From assembly GCA_021209875.1 (NCBI GenBank), contig JAGYVD010000007.1, positions 2,170,001 through 2,234,000 on the forward strand: a stretch of 64,000 nt of DNA. Direction: 5' to 3'. Shown here piece by piece: positions 33,865-45,100 of this stretch (within the stretch, counting starts at the first letter, position 1; the number at the start of each line of letters is the position of its first letter). Position numbers and translations under genes: made by a program. Source of the stretch: Rosellinia necatrix (Eukaryota; Ascomycota; Sordariomycetes; Xylariales; Xylariaceae). The notes beneath the pieces were generated by a model. The model was not told the DNA's origin and ran no database searches. It saw nothing but the letters and a program-made list of their open reading frames with translations.

Positions 33865-36213
33865 ATGGCTGCTTCATTCACGGATAAGTACCTGCGTACG
33901 TTACTGCCCTTGTCTTACCACCGGGCTAAGCAGCCGGTCTTTCTAACCATCGTGATGCACTAGGCTTCTTGTCGAATGCGTTACCCCACCGAGGGGGTGC
34001 CAGTGTTGAGGGGGAAGGGGTGCAACCATCTGATGCCAACACCGTCATCTCCCGGACGACCAGCGAATCAGAACATGGCGAACCTCGAACAAAGCGGCCC
34101 CGTGCCAGCAAACCCTCGTTGCACGACCCCGAAGCCGTAATCAGTCTGTTGGACTCGGATGAAGAGGACGATAACCCGACAATGCAAGCAAAACGGCCAC
34201 GGAGTCGAGTACGACACATCCCTAACAGCCACCAACATGGCCAAGGTGCCGTATTCAATAGCTACAGTTCTAACGCAGCCTTCCCATCTCTACCAGGGCA
34301 GACTGTAGGGAGAGTTGATGGCGCAGGTTTCACCAGGACCAGGGACAACGGGGATTGCAGGGGCGTGGGAGAGGACTATGCGAGTTCGAATGTTGGGTCG
34401 AGCCAACAAGCGCAGCCCGCCGCTGCCGAGCCTGGCTTCACTATCCCAGGTGCATTCCCCGCCTTAGACGGCCCGGGATTACAGTCTCTATCCCAATTAT
34501 CCCAACTATCCCAATCATCCCAATCATCCCGGGGCAGCGAATACCAAGAACCGCCTCGGATCCAACCCCGCACGGTGGAGCCGCAACTTTGCCCAGAGCA
34601 GGCCGAATTAGTTGATATTATCCTGTCTGGTCGGAATGTCTTTTACACTGGCTCGGCAGGGTGCGGAAAATCCACCGTTCTCAAGGCATTCACGAGACGC
34701 CTACGCGACAGGGGCCTAAAGGTTGACATCGTTGCGCCAACTGGCATTTCGGCATTGGGCGTTGGCGGTTCTACAACATTTGTGTACGCTGGCTGGAGTC
34801 TAAGCAGTTTCAGGCAACCGTTGGAGGACGTCCGAAGAGGAGCACATAGGAAATATGTGCGAAACCGACTGAAGGAGACAGATGTCTTGGTCATTGACGA
34901 GATTAGTAGTAAGTTAAGTTGGCAAGATTCTCTTCTTCGCCCAATGGTCTTAACACTAGGGAAGCTACAGCTTAGACTAGACTCGAGGTAGTGCGCACCG
35001 ACTAACTATGGATGCTGTAGTGGTGGAAAACTTTCATTTCGAGCGACTCAACGCCGTCATGCAAGCAGCTCGTAGCTCCTACGACCCTTTTGGCGGGGTG
35101 CAGGTTATCGTTACCGGAGATTTCCACCAGCTACCTCCTGTGAAACCCTTTGAGTATTGCCTCCATTGTGGGGAAGAACTCGTGCCTAATCGATCGGAGG
35201 ATTATGTTTCTTGCCCCAAGCATGGCATTTTCCACGACGAGGACAAATGGGCGTTCAAGAGCGAAGTGTGGGGTTTGTGCGACTTCGTCTATTTTCACTT
35301 GACGACAATTCATCGGCAGAACGATGAGACTTTTATCAAAATTCTGCAAAAATGCCGGATAGGACAACCTTTAACCGCAGACGATACGGATCTGCTCATG
35401 AATCATCCGTGCAAAACTGGGAACGCAACAAAGCTTTACGCGAGGCGGGAAGAAGTTCGTAAGGAGAACCAAAAACGCTTTGACAAGCTCTTGTCAGAGA
35501 AATTCTCATATATGTGCATGGACGATTTCTACCTGAATCCGAGTCACCCACATCTCGAAAGACATGGCAGGCGCTCGCACAATGGATCATTAGACTCGCT
35601 CAAAGACCATCGCTTTGAGACACTTGTTGAATTTAAAAAAGGGATGCTAGTTGTACTCCTAACTAATTTAGATCTAGGTCGAAAACTTTGCAACGGAAGC
35701 CAGGGCGTCATATGTGGCTACGAAGAATTTGACCTCAAGAAACTGCCGAGGATAGCTACTAAGAAGGAACCCCTACCAGAGAATACCGTCCACGGTGATT
35801 ATGGGGAATTACGAGAGAGATCGATTCGACTCTTCATCGAGAGACAAGAGATCACTAAAAAATTCTGGCCAGTCGTCAGGTTTCATAATGGTGAGGTACG
35901 GACCATCTACGCAGACTGCTCAGTGCATCCTTTAGGGAATAAGGAACCGTATTCTCTCCTGAGCAGGACCCAGATCCCTTTGGCTCCCGCATGGGCTATG
36001 TCGATCCACAAGAGTCAAAGTCTTACGCTAGATCGTGTTATTGTCGATTTAACTAGGGCATGGGAGGAAGGGCAGGTTTATGTTGCTCTATCTAGAGCTA
36101 CAAGCTTGTGTGGCCTCAAGGTTGAGGGAGATCCAAGGGGGTTGACAGTCGGCAAAGGCGGAAACTCTGAAGTTAGAAAATTCCACAGGGATAAATTTGG
36201 AATAGGGGGTTAG
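33865..36213 (+). CDS. PIF1-like DNA helicase
   Basis: 5'-3' superfamily 1B helicase. Exons 33865..33895, 33964..34908 and 35021..36213 give 722 aa. The tiny first exon was chosen because the second exon has no ATG upstream of the conserved region until codon 84; ATG 33865, donor GTACGT, branch CTAAC and acceptor CTAG all agree in frame. Residues 1-215 are disordered and hold an SQL/SQS repeat. Helicase motifs in order: I GSAGCGKST (240-248), Ia PTGISALGVGG, II LVIDEISM (completed across intron 2), III GDFHQLPP, IV LTTIHRQND, V LTNLDLGRKLCNGSQGVI and SIHKSQSLTLDRVIVDL, VI VYVALSRATSL. After motif III there is an insertion with C-x2-C and CPKH that could bind zinc. Many filamentous fungi have such PIF1 paralogues besides the mitochondrial/telomeric Pif1. 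Nuclear maintenance or a Helitron-related origin cannot be separated here, though no Rep domain is present. Confidence 0.9.
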
Positions 36214-36774
36214 AATCTGATCGCTTGCGTTTGTTTATTTTCTTGTCATACGGATGGGTTTGCATGGAATTGCAAGACCAATCACGGGAGGATCGAAATA
36301 CATACCCACGTCTTAGAAGGCTGGCAAGCAACCGCTGTAGGGCTGAAAGTAACTAACTCTAAGTTAGGAAATGGCTTTTTCTAGATAGTTACGCCAGTCA
36401 GCGTAGAGTTTAGTTATTTTTTACTTGATAATTCGATTTTATACGTATAGCTACTGTCATGAACAAGCATAGTGTCGCCACTCCTAAACGACCAGTTGTC
36501 TAACAAGTCTTAAGATAAGGGGCCATCAGCATGAATTATGATCAGTTACCGGGCAAGATTCCGTATTGATCTTTTTCCTTGGTAGCAATGATCGACACTC
36601 TTCATACTTAGGTCAGCAAGGCATACGAACCACCGAGCGCCCATGATCAAGGCCAGTTTGGATGCATGGCGTCCGGCATCAGGCTTTATAGCCTGAAGTG
36701 AGCGATGGTAGTATTATGGACCTTGTTCGCCCGTAGCGTAATTACAACAATATTTCTACACACGCGGGGAACTC
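36214..36774. other. Convergent 3' spacer
   Basis: AT-rich region between the 3' ends of the helicase and the DUF1996 gene. Nothing else recognised. Confidence 0.5.
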
Positions 36775-38495
36775 CTATTTATCCACCGACATGCCGCCGG
36801 GAAGCTCCGTGAGCCCTGCAGATAGGTGACCAAAGTCAGCACGACATATACGGCTATTCACAAATACCGAAGAACTGGTCATACGGGTAAACTTACAGCC
36901 ATCAATGTTATCTCCGACAATATCCTTTACGCTGCACTGGTTTCCCTGCTGGATGCTCTGACTCCGGAGCTGCGGGCAGTTGATATTACAGTTGGTATCC
37001 ATGGCGGTCTGCAGGGCGTTGCCTTTCCACCCGAAGACGTAATCCGCATGGTTCCCGTACCCCTTCGCGAACTCATGGTTAGCATGTGTTTGTAGATATG
37101 CCATGGCGAGCGTGCTTGTCGTTGGCAGAGCTGTGGTTAAATACGAGTCACTTACGGTCTTGTCGCCGAAGCTCCAGACAAACGGCTGCGAGCCGTCCTC
37201 GGGCCAGTCAGCCCGGTTGTTGAACTTCGTCGTGTCCCAGATCACCTCGTAGAACAGCTGCGGGATCTTGACGGGGTGGCTCGCAGGGCACTACAGCATT
37301 CCGAGTCAGTCGGCGCCACATTAAATGCAGTGTGGGTGTATTTCGCAAGCATCGGAGGCTCCCCGTGGTTTCATCCTAACCCGAAAATGGAGGGTTTACT
37401 CCTATCGGAAATATCCAGCAAGGGAGGAGTGTTATCGAGAATACTCACAGGTCCGTTGCTTTCGAACGTCCCGCTTGATGGATATGCGACGTGGCTAGAG
37501 TGGTCTGGCGGGTCGAGGGTCTTGCCGTCCCAGCAACTGTGCCAGTGTGTCAGCGAAAGGAAGAATGGATGACCACTGGGGAAGGGAGTCACTCACGTTG
37601 GGAAGCGGGCGTTTACCATAATCCCGGCCGGACAGGGCGCCTTGGGGAAGTCGGGTGTTTCGCCGGTGCGTGTCAAAGGGTCTTTGAGACAGGTGAAGGT
37701 GAGCTGGCGCGGGACCTTGCTCTTATCGCGGTTCAGAGGGTCGCCGACGATCATCCGGAACCCCTGTTTAGATCCGTAATTAGCCCCGGAGACAGGATCT
37801 ACGAGCAGGGCCTGCAGCGATCGTCTGGATAGCTTGTTTGTAAGGAATAGGGGCACGTACCGGCTTGAACGCAGTCACCTTGCCCTGGCCGCTGATAACC
37901 GGCGTGTAGTAGACCGTCATGCCGCCGTTGGATTGTTCGAATCCGACGTTGCCCTTCTGCGGCACGCGCTTGAAGGTCCCATTCCGCGCCTGGAAGTACA
38001 ACACCGCTGTCTGCTCTATGTAAGCGTCACTCATACCCGGCACCCCTCCCAGGAATCGGATAAGTTGGGGTCCTTAAGTATAGTGACTCTCACGTACTAG
38101 GAGGAGTTAGTATGATATTGGGATCAGGGCTCAGGGTTTAGGTAATAAATACGAACCCCAGTAGTTTGAGAAGTCCTCTGCAAAGGTGCAGGTGGTACAT
38201 GTCGCTTGCGAGGGGATGTCAACCTTTGCCGGGTCCATCGATGGGCTGAAGGCATTCTATTTACAATACGATCAGTCAAAACACGATCCTCAGGGTTACG
38301 ATGGTCGAGACGGGGTTTAGCACATACGCCCCCGATAATCTGATGGAGATGCGGAGTGCCGGTAACCCCTGGGTTGACGAGTGGATCGAGCCGCTCGACC
38401 ACGAGTTGGGAACATGAGAACCGAAGAAGGGCCCAGGCCTCGGACGCTAACAGCGTCAACACGGCAGCGCCGCCGTATCGGAGTCGAAGCAGCAT
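36775..38495 (-). CDS. Secreted DUF1996 protein
   Basis: Eight exons: 38328..38495, 38157..38256, 37861..38015, 37597..37763, 37449..37536, 37156..37290, 36897..37062 and 36775..36815; predicted 339 aa. Residues 1-24 are a signal peptide (LRYGGAAVLTLLASEAWALL). The mature part has the DUF1996 hallmarks: HLHQIIGGNAF, FAEDFSNYW, TAVLYFQARNGTFKRVPQ, GMTVYYTP, GFRMIVGDP, FTCL, CWDGKTLDPPDHSSHVAYP, FNNRADWPEDGSQPFVWSFG and GYGNHADYVFGWKG. Conserved cysteines and histidines are present. DUF1996 proteins are secreted, often with a C-terminal WSC domain; here the protein stops right after the domain, so WSC is absent. Function in the family is not established, with cell-wall or polysaccharide association suspected. 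The junction of exons 2 and 3 is the least certain (donor GTTCGT). A downstream T/A run (38496-38512) marks the leader. Confidence 0.85.
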
Positions 38496-38978
38496 TTTTT
38501 ATTTTTTTTTTCTCTCCCCTTGGTAATTATCGAACACGTCGATGACCAATACAAGGAGCGGGACTAGCGAGTTTGAGAGTTTCGGCGCGCCAACAAGCCA
38601 ACATCTGGCACCCCTGAGGAGCGAGTGCCGTCTTAAATATATGTCTGCGCACTCAACCCCGGATTATTTCGATTCGTCGGGCGAGAACACGTGAGGCCCC
38701 AGCGCGTAGCATCGCCGGGGCCAGCCGTGGTGCGGGAACGCGTCCGGTTAATACGAGGGGGCAGTATTCACATTACCCGGGTAGAAAGAAGCCAAACGGG
38801 AGAAGGAAAGGTTGATCAATCGGGCAATTCGGCGCTCTCCCGACGCCCGCAAGGCCGCAAGGGGGCAGTGATAGACGTGTAGCGTCATACTTATGGTATT
38901 ATGGGGATGGTTCCGCCCTTGCGGGTTGTGTTTTGCTTGGTGCATATGCAGCTCGGTAACGCACAACAGTATGTAAGT

Positions 38979-39004
38979 ATATATATATAGAGAGAGAGAG
39001 AGAG
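38979..39004. repeat. (TA)n(GA)n compound microsatellite
   Basis: About five TA units followed directly by about seven GA units. Confidence 0.8.
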
Positions 39005-39786
39005 CGGGGATGCGGACGAATCCTTGTGCCCTTAATTTATCCGTCGGGTGGTAGGTGAGGAAGTTAATAGTCTGAATATAGTCAGACTTGGGGGTTCTAT
39101 TCCGCGTTGCACCGTCCTCGGCTTTGCGTTGGCTGGGATCGGTATTTGCTGTATGTCTCTCGCATCCAGGACGATACACTAATTCTGTGGGGGTCACAAG
39201 CCCAACAGATTTAGGAGAATGGGCAGGTCAACGTTGAGTAGGGCCCGGGTTCAACGGAAATGGTCATGTAGTCTACTAGAGGTATGAAAGCTCCCTGATG
39301 AGGGCGTAATAAATAACTTGTCTGATGGTAAAGGCGTCAACGTGGGGAATACTAAATTTACGCTTAGGGCTCAAGAGTCGGTTACACTCGAAGAGGTTGG
39401 CATAACTATCTGCTTCATACTTCCTGTATCAAACCCGCAACTGACGAACATGCAGTTCTTGCACCGGTCGGGGCGCCGCTGGTAACTGCGTTTATCAGAG
39501 AAAAGGGCGTAGTATTCTTAGCTGTAATATAACCCACACACTGCGTAGCTGCACACGCGAGGTTCTCTCACGGCCTCCTCATCACACAGACATCCTTGTA
39601 CATAAGATAGATAGCACACCCCTCGAGGGGGGTGGGAATACCATGTCGGAGATTGAAATGCCGCGATGATATAATATGCGAAGAAGGCTTTATTACATGG
39701 CCTCAAGCTCTATGTTGTTATGTGAGGCAGTGCGTTAAAAAAAACAAGAAGATGACAGTGAGGGCTAATCACGTGCAAAGGTAATT

Positions 39787-39804
39787 AAAAAAAAAAAAAA
39801 AAAA
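39787..39804. repeat. Poly-A tract
   Basis: Eighteen consecutive A in intergenic DNA. No retroelement body was recognised upstream. Confidence 0.85.
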
Positions 39805-40343
39805 CGGTGTAGTGCGAACCCCTTAGGGAGGAATGAGGGCTAAGCAGTGAAAAGCCTATAATATTAAATAAATGCCAAACCCCTTTTAATGTGAATAGAA
39901 CGTCTGCTTCAATCTCTAGCGTGATGACATCTATTTCGAGTCTGGTGCAACATTAAGCGACAGGTTGGTCAAAGGGGTATCCGTTGACTAGATTTCCAAG
40001 ACTCTCTTGTATGGGATTAAATCCCTCAGGCTTCCCCAAAGGATATACCTAAGTTATACATTAAAAGAGGCCTGATTTATTGTGGCCAACTATCGAGCGC
40101 TGCGCGCCGGCGCCCCCCTATACTTGGACATTTTAAATACGCAAAACTAGCACCTAAAGGGGAATGCAAAAGAGCGGTGAGTTTGTTTCGCTAAAGAGAA
40201 TATCAGCTTCGTATCCTAGTATAGCACGGAGAGTCATTGAAATCGTAGATGAATTGATTATTTTGGTATTGTATTCGCAACCCTTGAGCAATATGTGTAG
40301 GTCATCGTATCATTGGGGGCTATGTGTTTGTTGTGGTTACTAC

Positions 40344-42101
40344 TTAAGCCAGCTTCGAAGCTGTAGGTTTTCTATCACTGACTTCCTTCGCAGCGAGATC
40401 TTTCAGCTGCTTCCGCAGAATCTTCCCGGACTAGACGACAACGTTAGTTTCTCTTACATTGACATGGTGCAGCAAACTTACCGGGTTCTTCGGGATGGCA
40501 TCAATAAACTTCACGCCACCCTTCAACCACTTGTACCGAATAACCCTCGTCTCCATCCATTTCGCGATCTCCTTTTCTGTCACCTTAACCGCAGGGTTGG
40601 TGACGACGTATGCGCGCGGGAGTTCCTCTCCATTGATGGTCACGCCGACAACGGCCACATCCGTAACGGCATTATTGTCAAGCAGGACTGCCTCCAGTTC
40701 AGCGGGTGCGACTTGATTGCCCTTGACTTTGATGAGTTCCTTAATCCGGTCGACAATGTGCCATCTGCCGCCTGGCTCGTACTTTTCGATATAAGCAACG
40801 TCGCCCGTCTTGAGCCAGCGTGTTCCGTCGGAATCGACATGAATGGTGCCAGCTGTCGCTTCTGGTTTTCTCCAATAGCCCTTCATCAATATAGGGCCGG
40901 AAATCCAGAGCTCGCCCCTCTCATTAGGGCTTGTGATTTCGCCCGAACCGTCCGTGCTCATGATGCGAGCCTTACAGTTTGGCATGATCTCACCGACGGC
41001 CGCCGAGCGTACTACCTCGTTGGGGTGCCAGGCAGTGGCCGAGCAGGTCAATTCGGTCATCCCCCACCCTTGGCGAACTGTGACGGCACCCGCCGGCCAT
41101 AGCTTTGCTACCTCGTCGGAAATCTCGAGGCCGAGAGGAGCGGCTCCGCTGCCAACAATCTGTACACTGCTCAGGTCGTATTTCCGAGTCGCCGGGTGCT
41201 TTGCGAGCGCGATGATGATGGGCGGAACCCCTACTATGTGTGAAATGCGGAACTTCTGGATGTGCTGCAGCATCTTCTCGAAATCGAACGAGGGCATTAT
41301 GTACACCGGGACTCCCGAATGCGGGAAATTCGACGAGAAGAATGTCTGGCCATACGCATGGTAGCACGGCAAGAAGCAGAGTTGGCGATAGGTCTTCCTC
41401 TTCTCTAGGATTTCTGGGTCCAGGTCTTCTATGTACTTGACCTGCACACAGTTGGCTACGTACGAATAGTGAGAGACTTCGACGCCTTTGGGAACACCCG
41501 TGGTCCCTGAGCTGTAATTCAAGCAGCACGTGGTTGCTTTCGGATCCGCGGGCTCGACCCAGTCGAACTTGGCGGCATCAGCTTCGGGGGCTAAGAGGCT
41601 GGTCCAATGCCGAGACCCGAGACGGGCCTTGCCTTTTTGCTTGTCCACTCCTGTCGCATCGAAGCTATACACACGATCCTTGGGCAGGCCGGCCTCTCTC
41701 GCAGCTTCCATGGCGATCTCCATACTGGCGTCGGCAGCGATAAGAATGTATGCCCCGCTGTCCTTCAACTGGTAAGCAAGCTCGCGAGCGACGAAGCTGG
41801 GATTTGCGCCGGTGAATATGCCGCCGGCCATGAGGACGCCCATGAAGACTGAAGGGAAGAACAGATTGTTCCCCGAAAACAGCAGCACGCGATCGCCCGT
41901 CTTTAAGCCGGCCCGTTGTAGGCCCAGTGCTATCCGCTTCGACCATACTCTGTACCCGGCTCTCGTGATAATCCTGCTTTCTGGCCGGTCCGGATCAATG
42001 AACTGAGGCGTGTCGGGAAGGGGATCGAAAGAAGACCCGAACACCCATTTCGGCAGCGAGCAGACGGGGATCGGAGCCTCCCATCTCGAGGTGACAACCA
42101 T
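40344..42101 (-). CDS. 4-coumarate-CoA-ligase-like acyl-CoA synthetase
   Basis: Adenylate-forming enzyme that activates an aromatic or fatty carboxylic acid to its CoA thioester through an acyl-AMP. Exons 40482..42101 and 40344..40430 (51-nt intron, GTAAGT donor, phase 0) give 568 aa. The AMP-binding P-loop YSSGTTGVPKGVEVSH is at 196-211, followed by GWGMTELTCSA, ELWISGPILMKGYW, WLKTGDVAYIEKYEPGG (with the adenine/ribose Asp), DRIKELIKVKGNQVAPAELE (hinge), and the catalytic Lys543 in NPSGKILRKQL, which lies in the short second exon. Fungal 4CL-like enzymes are commonly peroxisomal through a terminal SKL-type signal; here the protein ends ...ASKLA, one residue too long. The gene is intact; its substrate is unknown, and no secondary-metabolite backbone gene is nearby. 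Confidence 0.93.
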
Positions 42102-45100
42102 GGCAAATCAAGCGGAACTGGGAATAACGGCAGCCGAGAGAGGGTGAGGGAAGAGAACGAGAGGTTTCAGATATACATACGCCCAAAAAAAAAAGAGAAG
42201 AGATGTAATCTACGTTTATAAAATAGGGCGGAACGGTGGAGGGAAACCTCCAAATCCGAGCCAAGACAGTCAGCAAGTCCGGTATTGGGGAAAATGAGGG
42301 GAACGCTTCCCCAGAGCAGCTAGCTAACCGATGAAACTGCTGGGGAAAGTTACCGAGGGATTCGGGTTTCGTCTCCACGATGCTCGAAGTGGTAAGGGTA
42401 AGCCGGGGGTGCCGTTCGGCAGCATGATGCGGTGGTGATAAGGCGCGGTTTGGTCTTTTCACACTCCGCTTGCCAAGTATGTACCCTATTGTTCCCAACT
42501 CCCCGTACGATATTTCTCACCACGACAGTATATGCCAGTCGTTGGTGGAGTGCCGTGCCCCCCCGGCGCCGTGCCCTTTGTTACGAGCGCGTTCCCATTG
42601 GACATTGACGCACACCATCTTGTCGTCTCACCGACGACGGCATACAATTGACCAACTAGCGGCGTCAATTAGGCATTAATAGGTAAGCGGTCTTCAGCAT
42701 GGCTTGTCAGTGATATGATACATACGTAAGTAAGTAAGTAAGTACGTGGTAGGTAGTTCTTGGAGAAGCGAGATCGATAGAACGACACCGATCAACTAGC
42801 ATAAGTATTTGGTTGGCCGATCTACCTAAGCATCTAACCTAGGGCCGAATGGGGAATCTCGTCGTCTAAGCTGGATCACCCCGGCGCATTAGGGCGGCGG
42901 AGACCTCGGCCGTTTGTAAGATCATCCCTCGCCTTCTCCACCCAACTGTTGGAAGGCCAACCGAAGATCAAGTTTTGTTTTCCAGGTTAGGTAATCCGTC
43001 GTCTATTCATTATAATCACCATGCCTTGTCGTTGTCGTTGTCGCGTGAGAGCCAACCGAATATCGCCCATCTGGTCTTCGGCTTCCAAGCCACCGCTCAA
43101 ATAGCCAAATAGAATCCGACAAAATTGAGTCCAAATATTAACCAATGAGTAATCTGGTTTAACGCGGTGTATGTATCCTGACCCCTCCGCGATTGAGGAC
43201 TTTCCACTCCTCGGTCCCGTCAAGAGACTGAGGAAGTGGGCGGAACCCCCCCTTGCTTCCGTGACCATCGCACAGCAATGCGAACACAACGACTCAGCTA
43301 ATAGGGTCAGCCCCTCGCATTCGTGTAACGCGTCGATTGCCGGCCGACCCATTTGGTAACTTAAGAAGCAATTTAACCATGCAGTTTCGCCTGCAAAACC
43401 CACCTGATTTTAGCCCACCGGGCGCGATCGAAGTGCATCACGATCGAAATGAGAGAATGCCGTGTTACAACGAAATGAGCCTGTAAAAGGAGATAAGTAA
43501 TCATTTTTCCTTCGCCCACATCCCGGAGACCTAGCCGCGATAACCGGACACTTTTTCTCAGAATTTACTATGCAGCCAAGCCCAAGGCAGTTTACTTAAT
43601 TATGTTAGAGGTAAGTGATAATAGGATAGAAGCACATGCAGTGGCGCATCTGACTACATAAGTCTCTCTGCCTGGATTCGAAGTGGCGAATGAGAATAGT
43701 TCAATACTTGCTTCGTGTGACAACCGTGTCGGTCCAATGGTTAGGAGCATATTGCCAAATCCGGCCAACTTTCATCGGAGCACTCACTCACGCCCGATAT
43801 GATTCTTAGGTTGTATATTAACTGTCGAGAACACGATTATCATTCAAACCTACCCGACTAGCGGGCGTTGTGTGCATGGAATATGAAGAATATGCGAGGG
43901 TTAAGCCGATAGGCCTATGACACAACTCATGTCACACAAGCAGTACTTGACCATCGTAATGGCGTAAAAGGAGAACGCTGTCAGATCGGGGCTTAACTGC
44001 CTGTATGTGCTTGTATATTAGTGGCTTACAGTTGAAACGCAGAAGAATTCACAATATGCCTTTTTCCTTGCCACCAGTGGACATATTTGGGCCTGGCTGC
44101 ACGATTGCAAACGAGCGCCTATGTATATGAATGGGCACTTGAAAGTGATATAGAGTTATATCGAGGCATGACCTTTACCCACGTAAGGTTCCTAGAAGTA
44201 TAGCAAAGGGAACCAGGTCTTCGAGCATCACTTAACATACCAAATTCGTGGCGGGGAATATGCCTTTACTAGTGATACTGGTGCAAACGGGGAAAACATC
44301 CAACTACATAGCCACCAGCAGAGTTGATATATAATAGTTGTCAGACAGGTGACACCAGTTCGCCATACCTTTCAGCCAATGCATCACCTCCTGCAGGATG
44401 AAATGTGACGTTGACACCAGCTTACACACTATGATGTATGGTGCAGCATCATAGAGCAGGAATGAAAATCGACTCTGACTTCTTCCGGTTTGTGTGCCGT
44501 ACATGGCTGAGGTCAGAGGTTTAACCTATGCGAATTTACAAGATTAATTTCATCTGACTAGCGATAAATCTGGGCTATTCTGTATTCACCGGAATCTCGA
44601 TTCTATCTTGTATTAGAAAGGTTTCTGAAAAAACGATCGAACGTGCTTATTACTTTCGTCGGCTCTCAAATCTTTAAACTCGGGATTACCGATAGGTCTC
44701 CTATTACTGATTTGGTTTTTAGCCCTTGCGAACGCCCCTATCGGACATAGATGCTGGCTGGGGATCAGATGGGGGGAATCTCACAAGCTGAACTCGTTGT
44801 CTCCCCTCAAAAGAACTTTGGGGGCGTTTGTTGGGACTACCGAGGTTTGCTGCCCCCCGTGTAGTGGATAACAATAGACGAGCGATCCTAGGGCGCATCG
44901 TCGTCCCCTCGAGTGGCAACATATCAACCTCATAACTGAAACGAAGATCAGCATTTGTACAATAAGAATGACCATTTAGTGGAGGGGATTTGTCGGCTAG
45001 CATCACCCGTTTCCACATTCCGCATTGACTATGATGGCCTGAACCAACGGAAGGAAACATCTCGGCATAAAAGAAACCGGGTATGCAACTGTTGAGGTTC

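Larger units (their letters stand above)
38496..40343. other. Intergenic spacer
   Basis: Promoter side of the DUF1996 gene and 3' flank of the ligase gene. Includes a TA/GA dinucleotide tract (38979-39004) and an A18 run (39787-39804). No coding exon recognised. Confidence 0.5.

Noticed and set aside
40164..41102. 312-codon plus-strand ORF
   Set aside because: Antisense to the 4CL-like ligase; no motif, and the ligase frame on the other strand is unambiguous.
42987..43403. 138-codon minus-strand ORF
   Set aside because: No recognisable domain and a stretch from CAACGACAAGG-type repeats; not supported.
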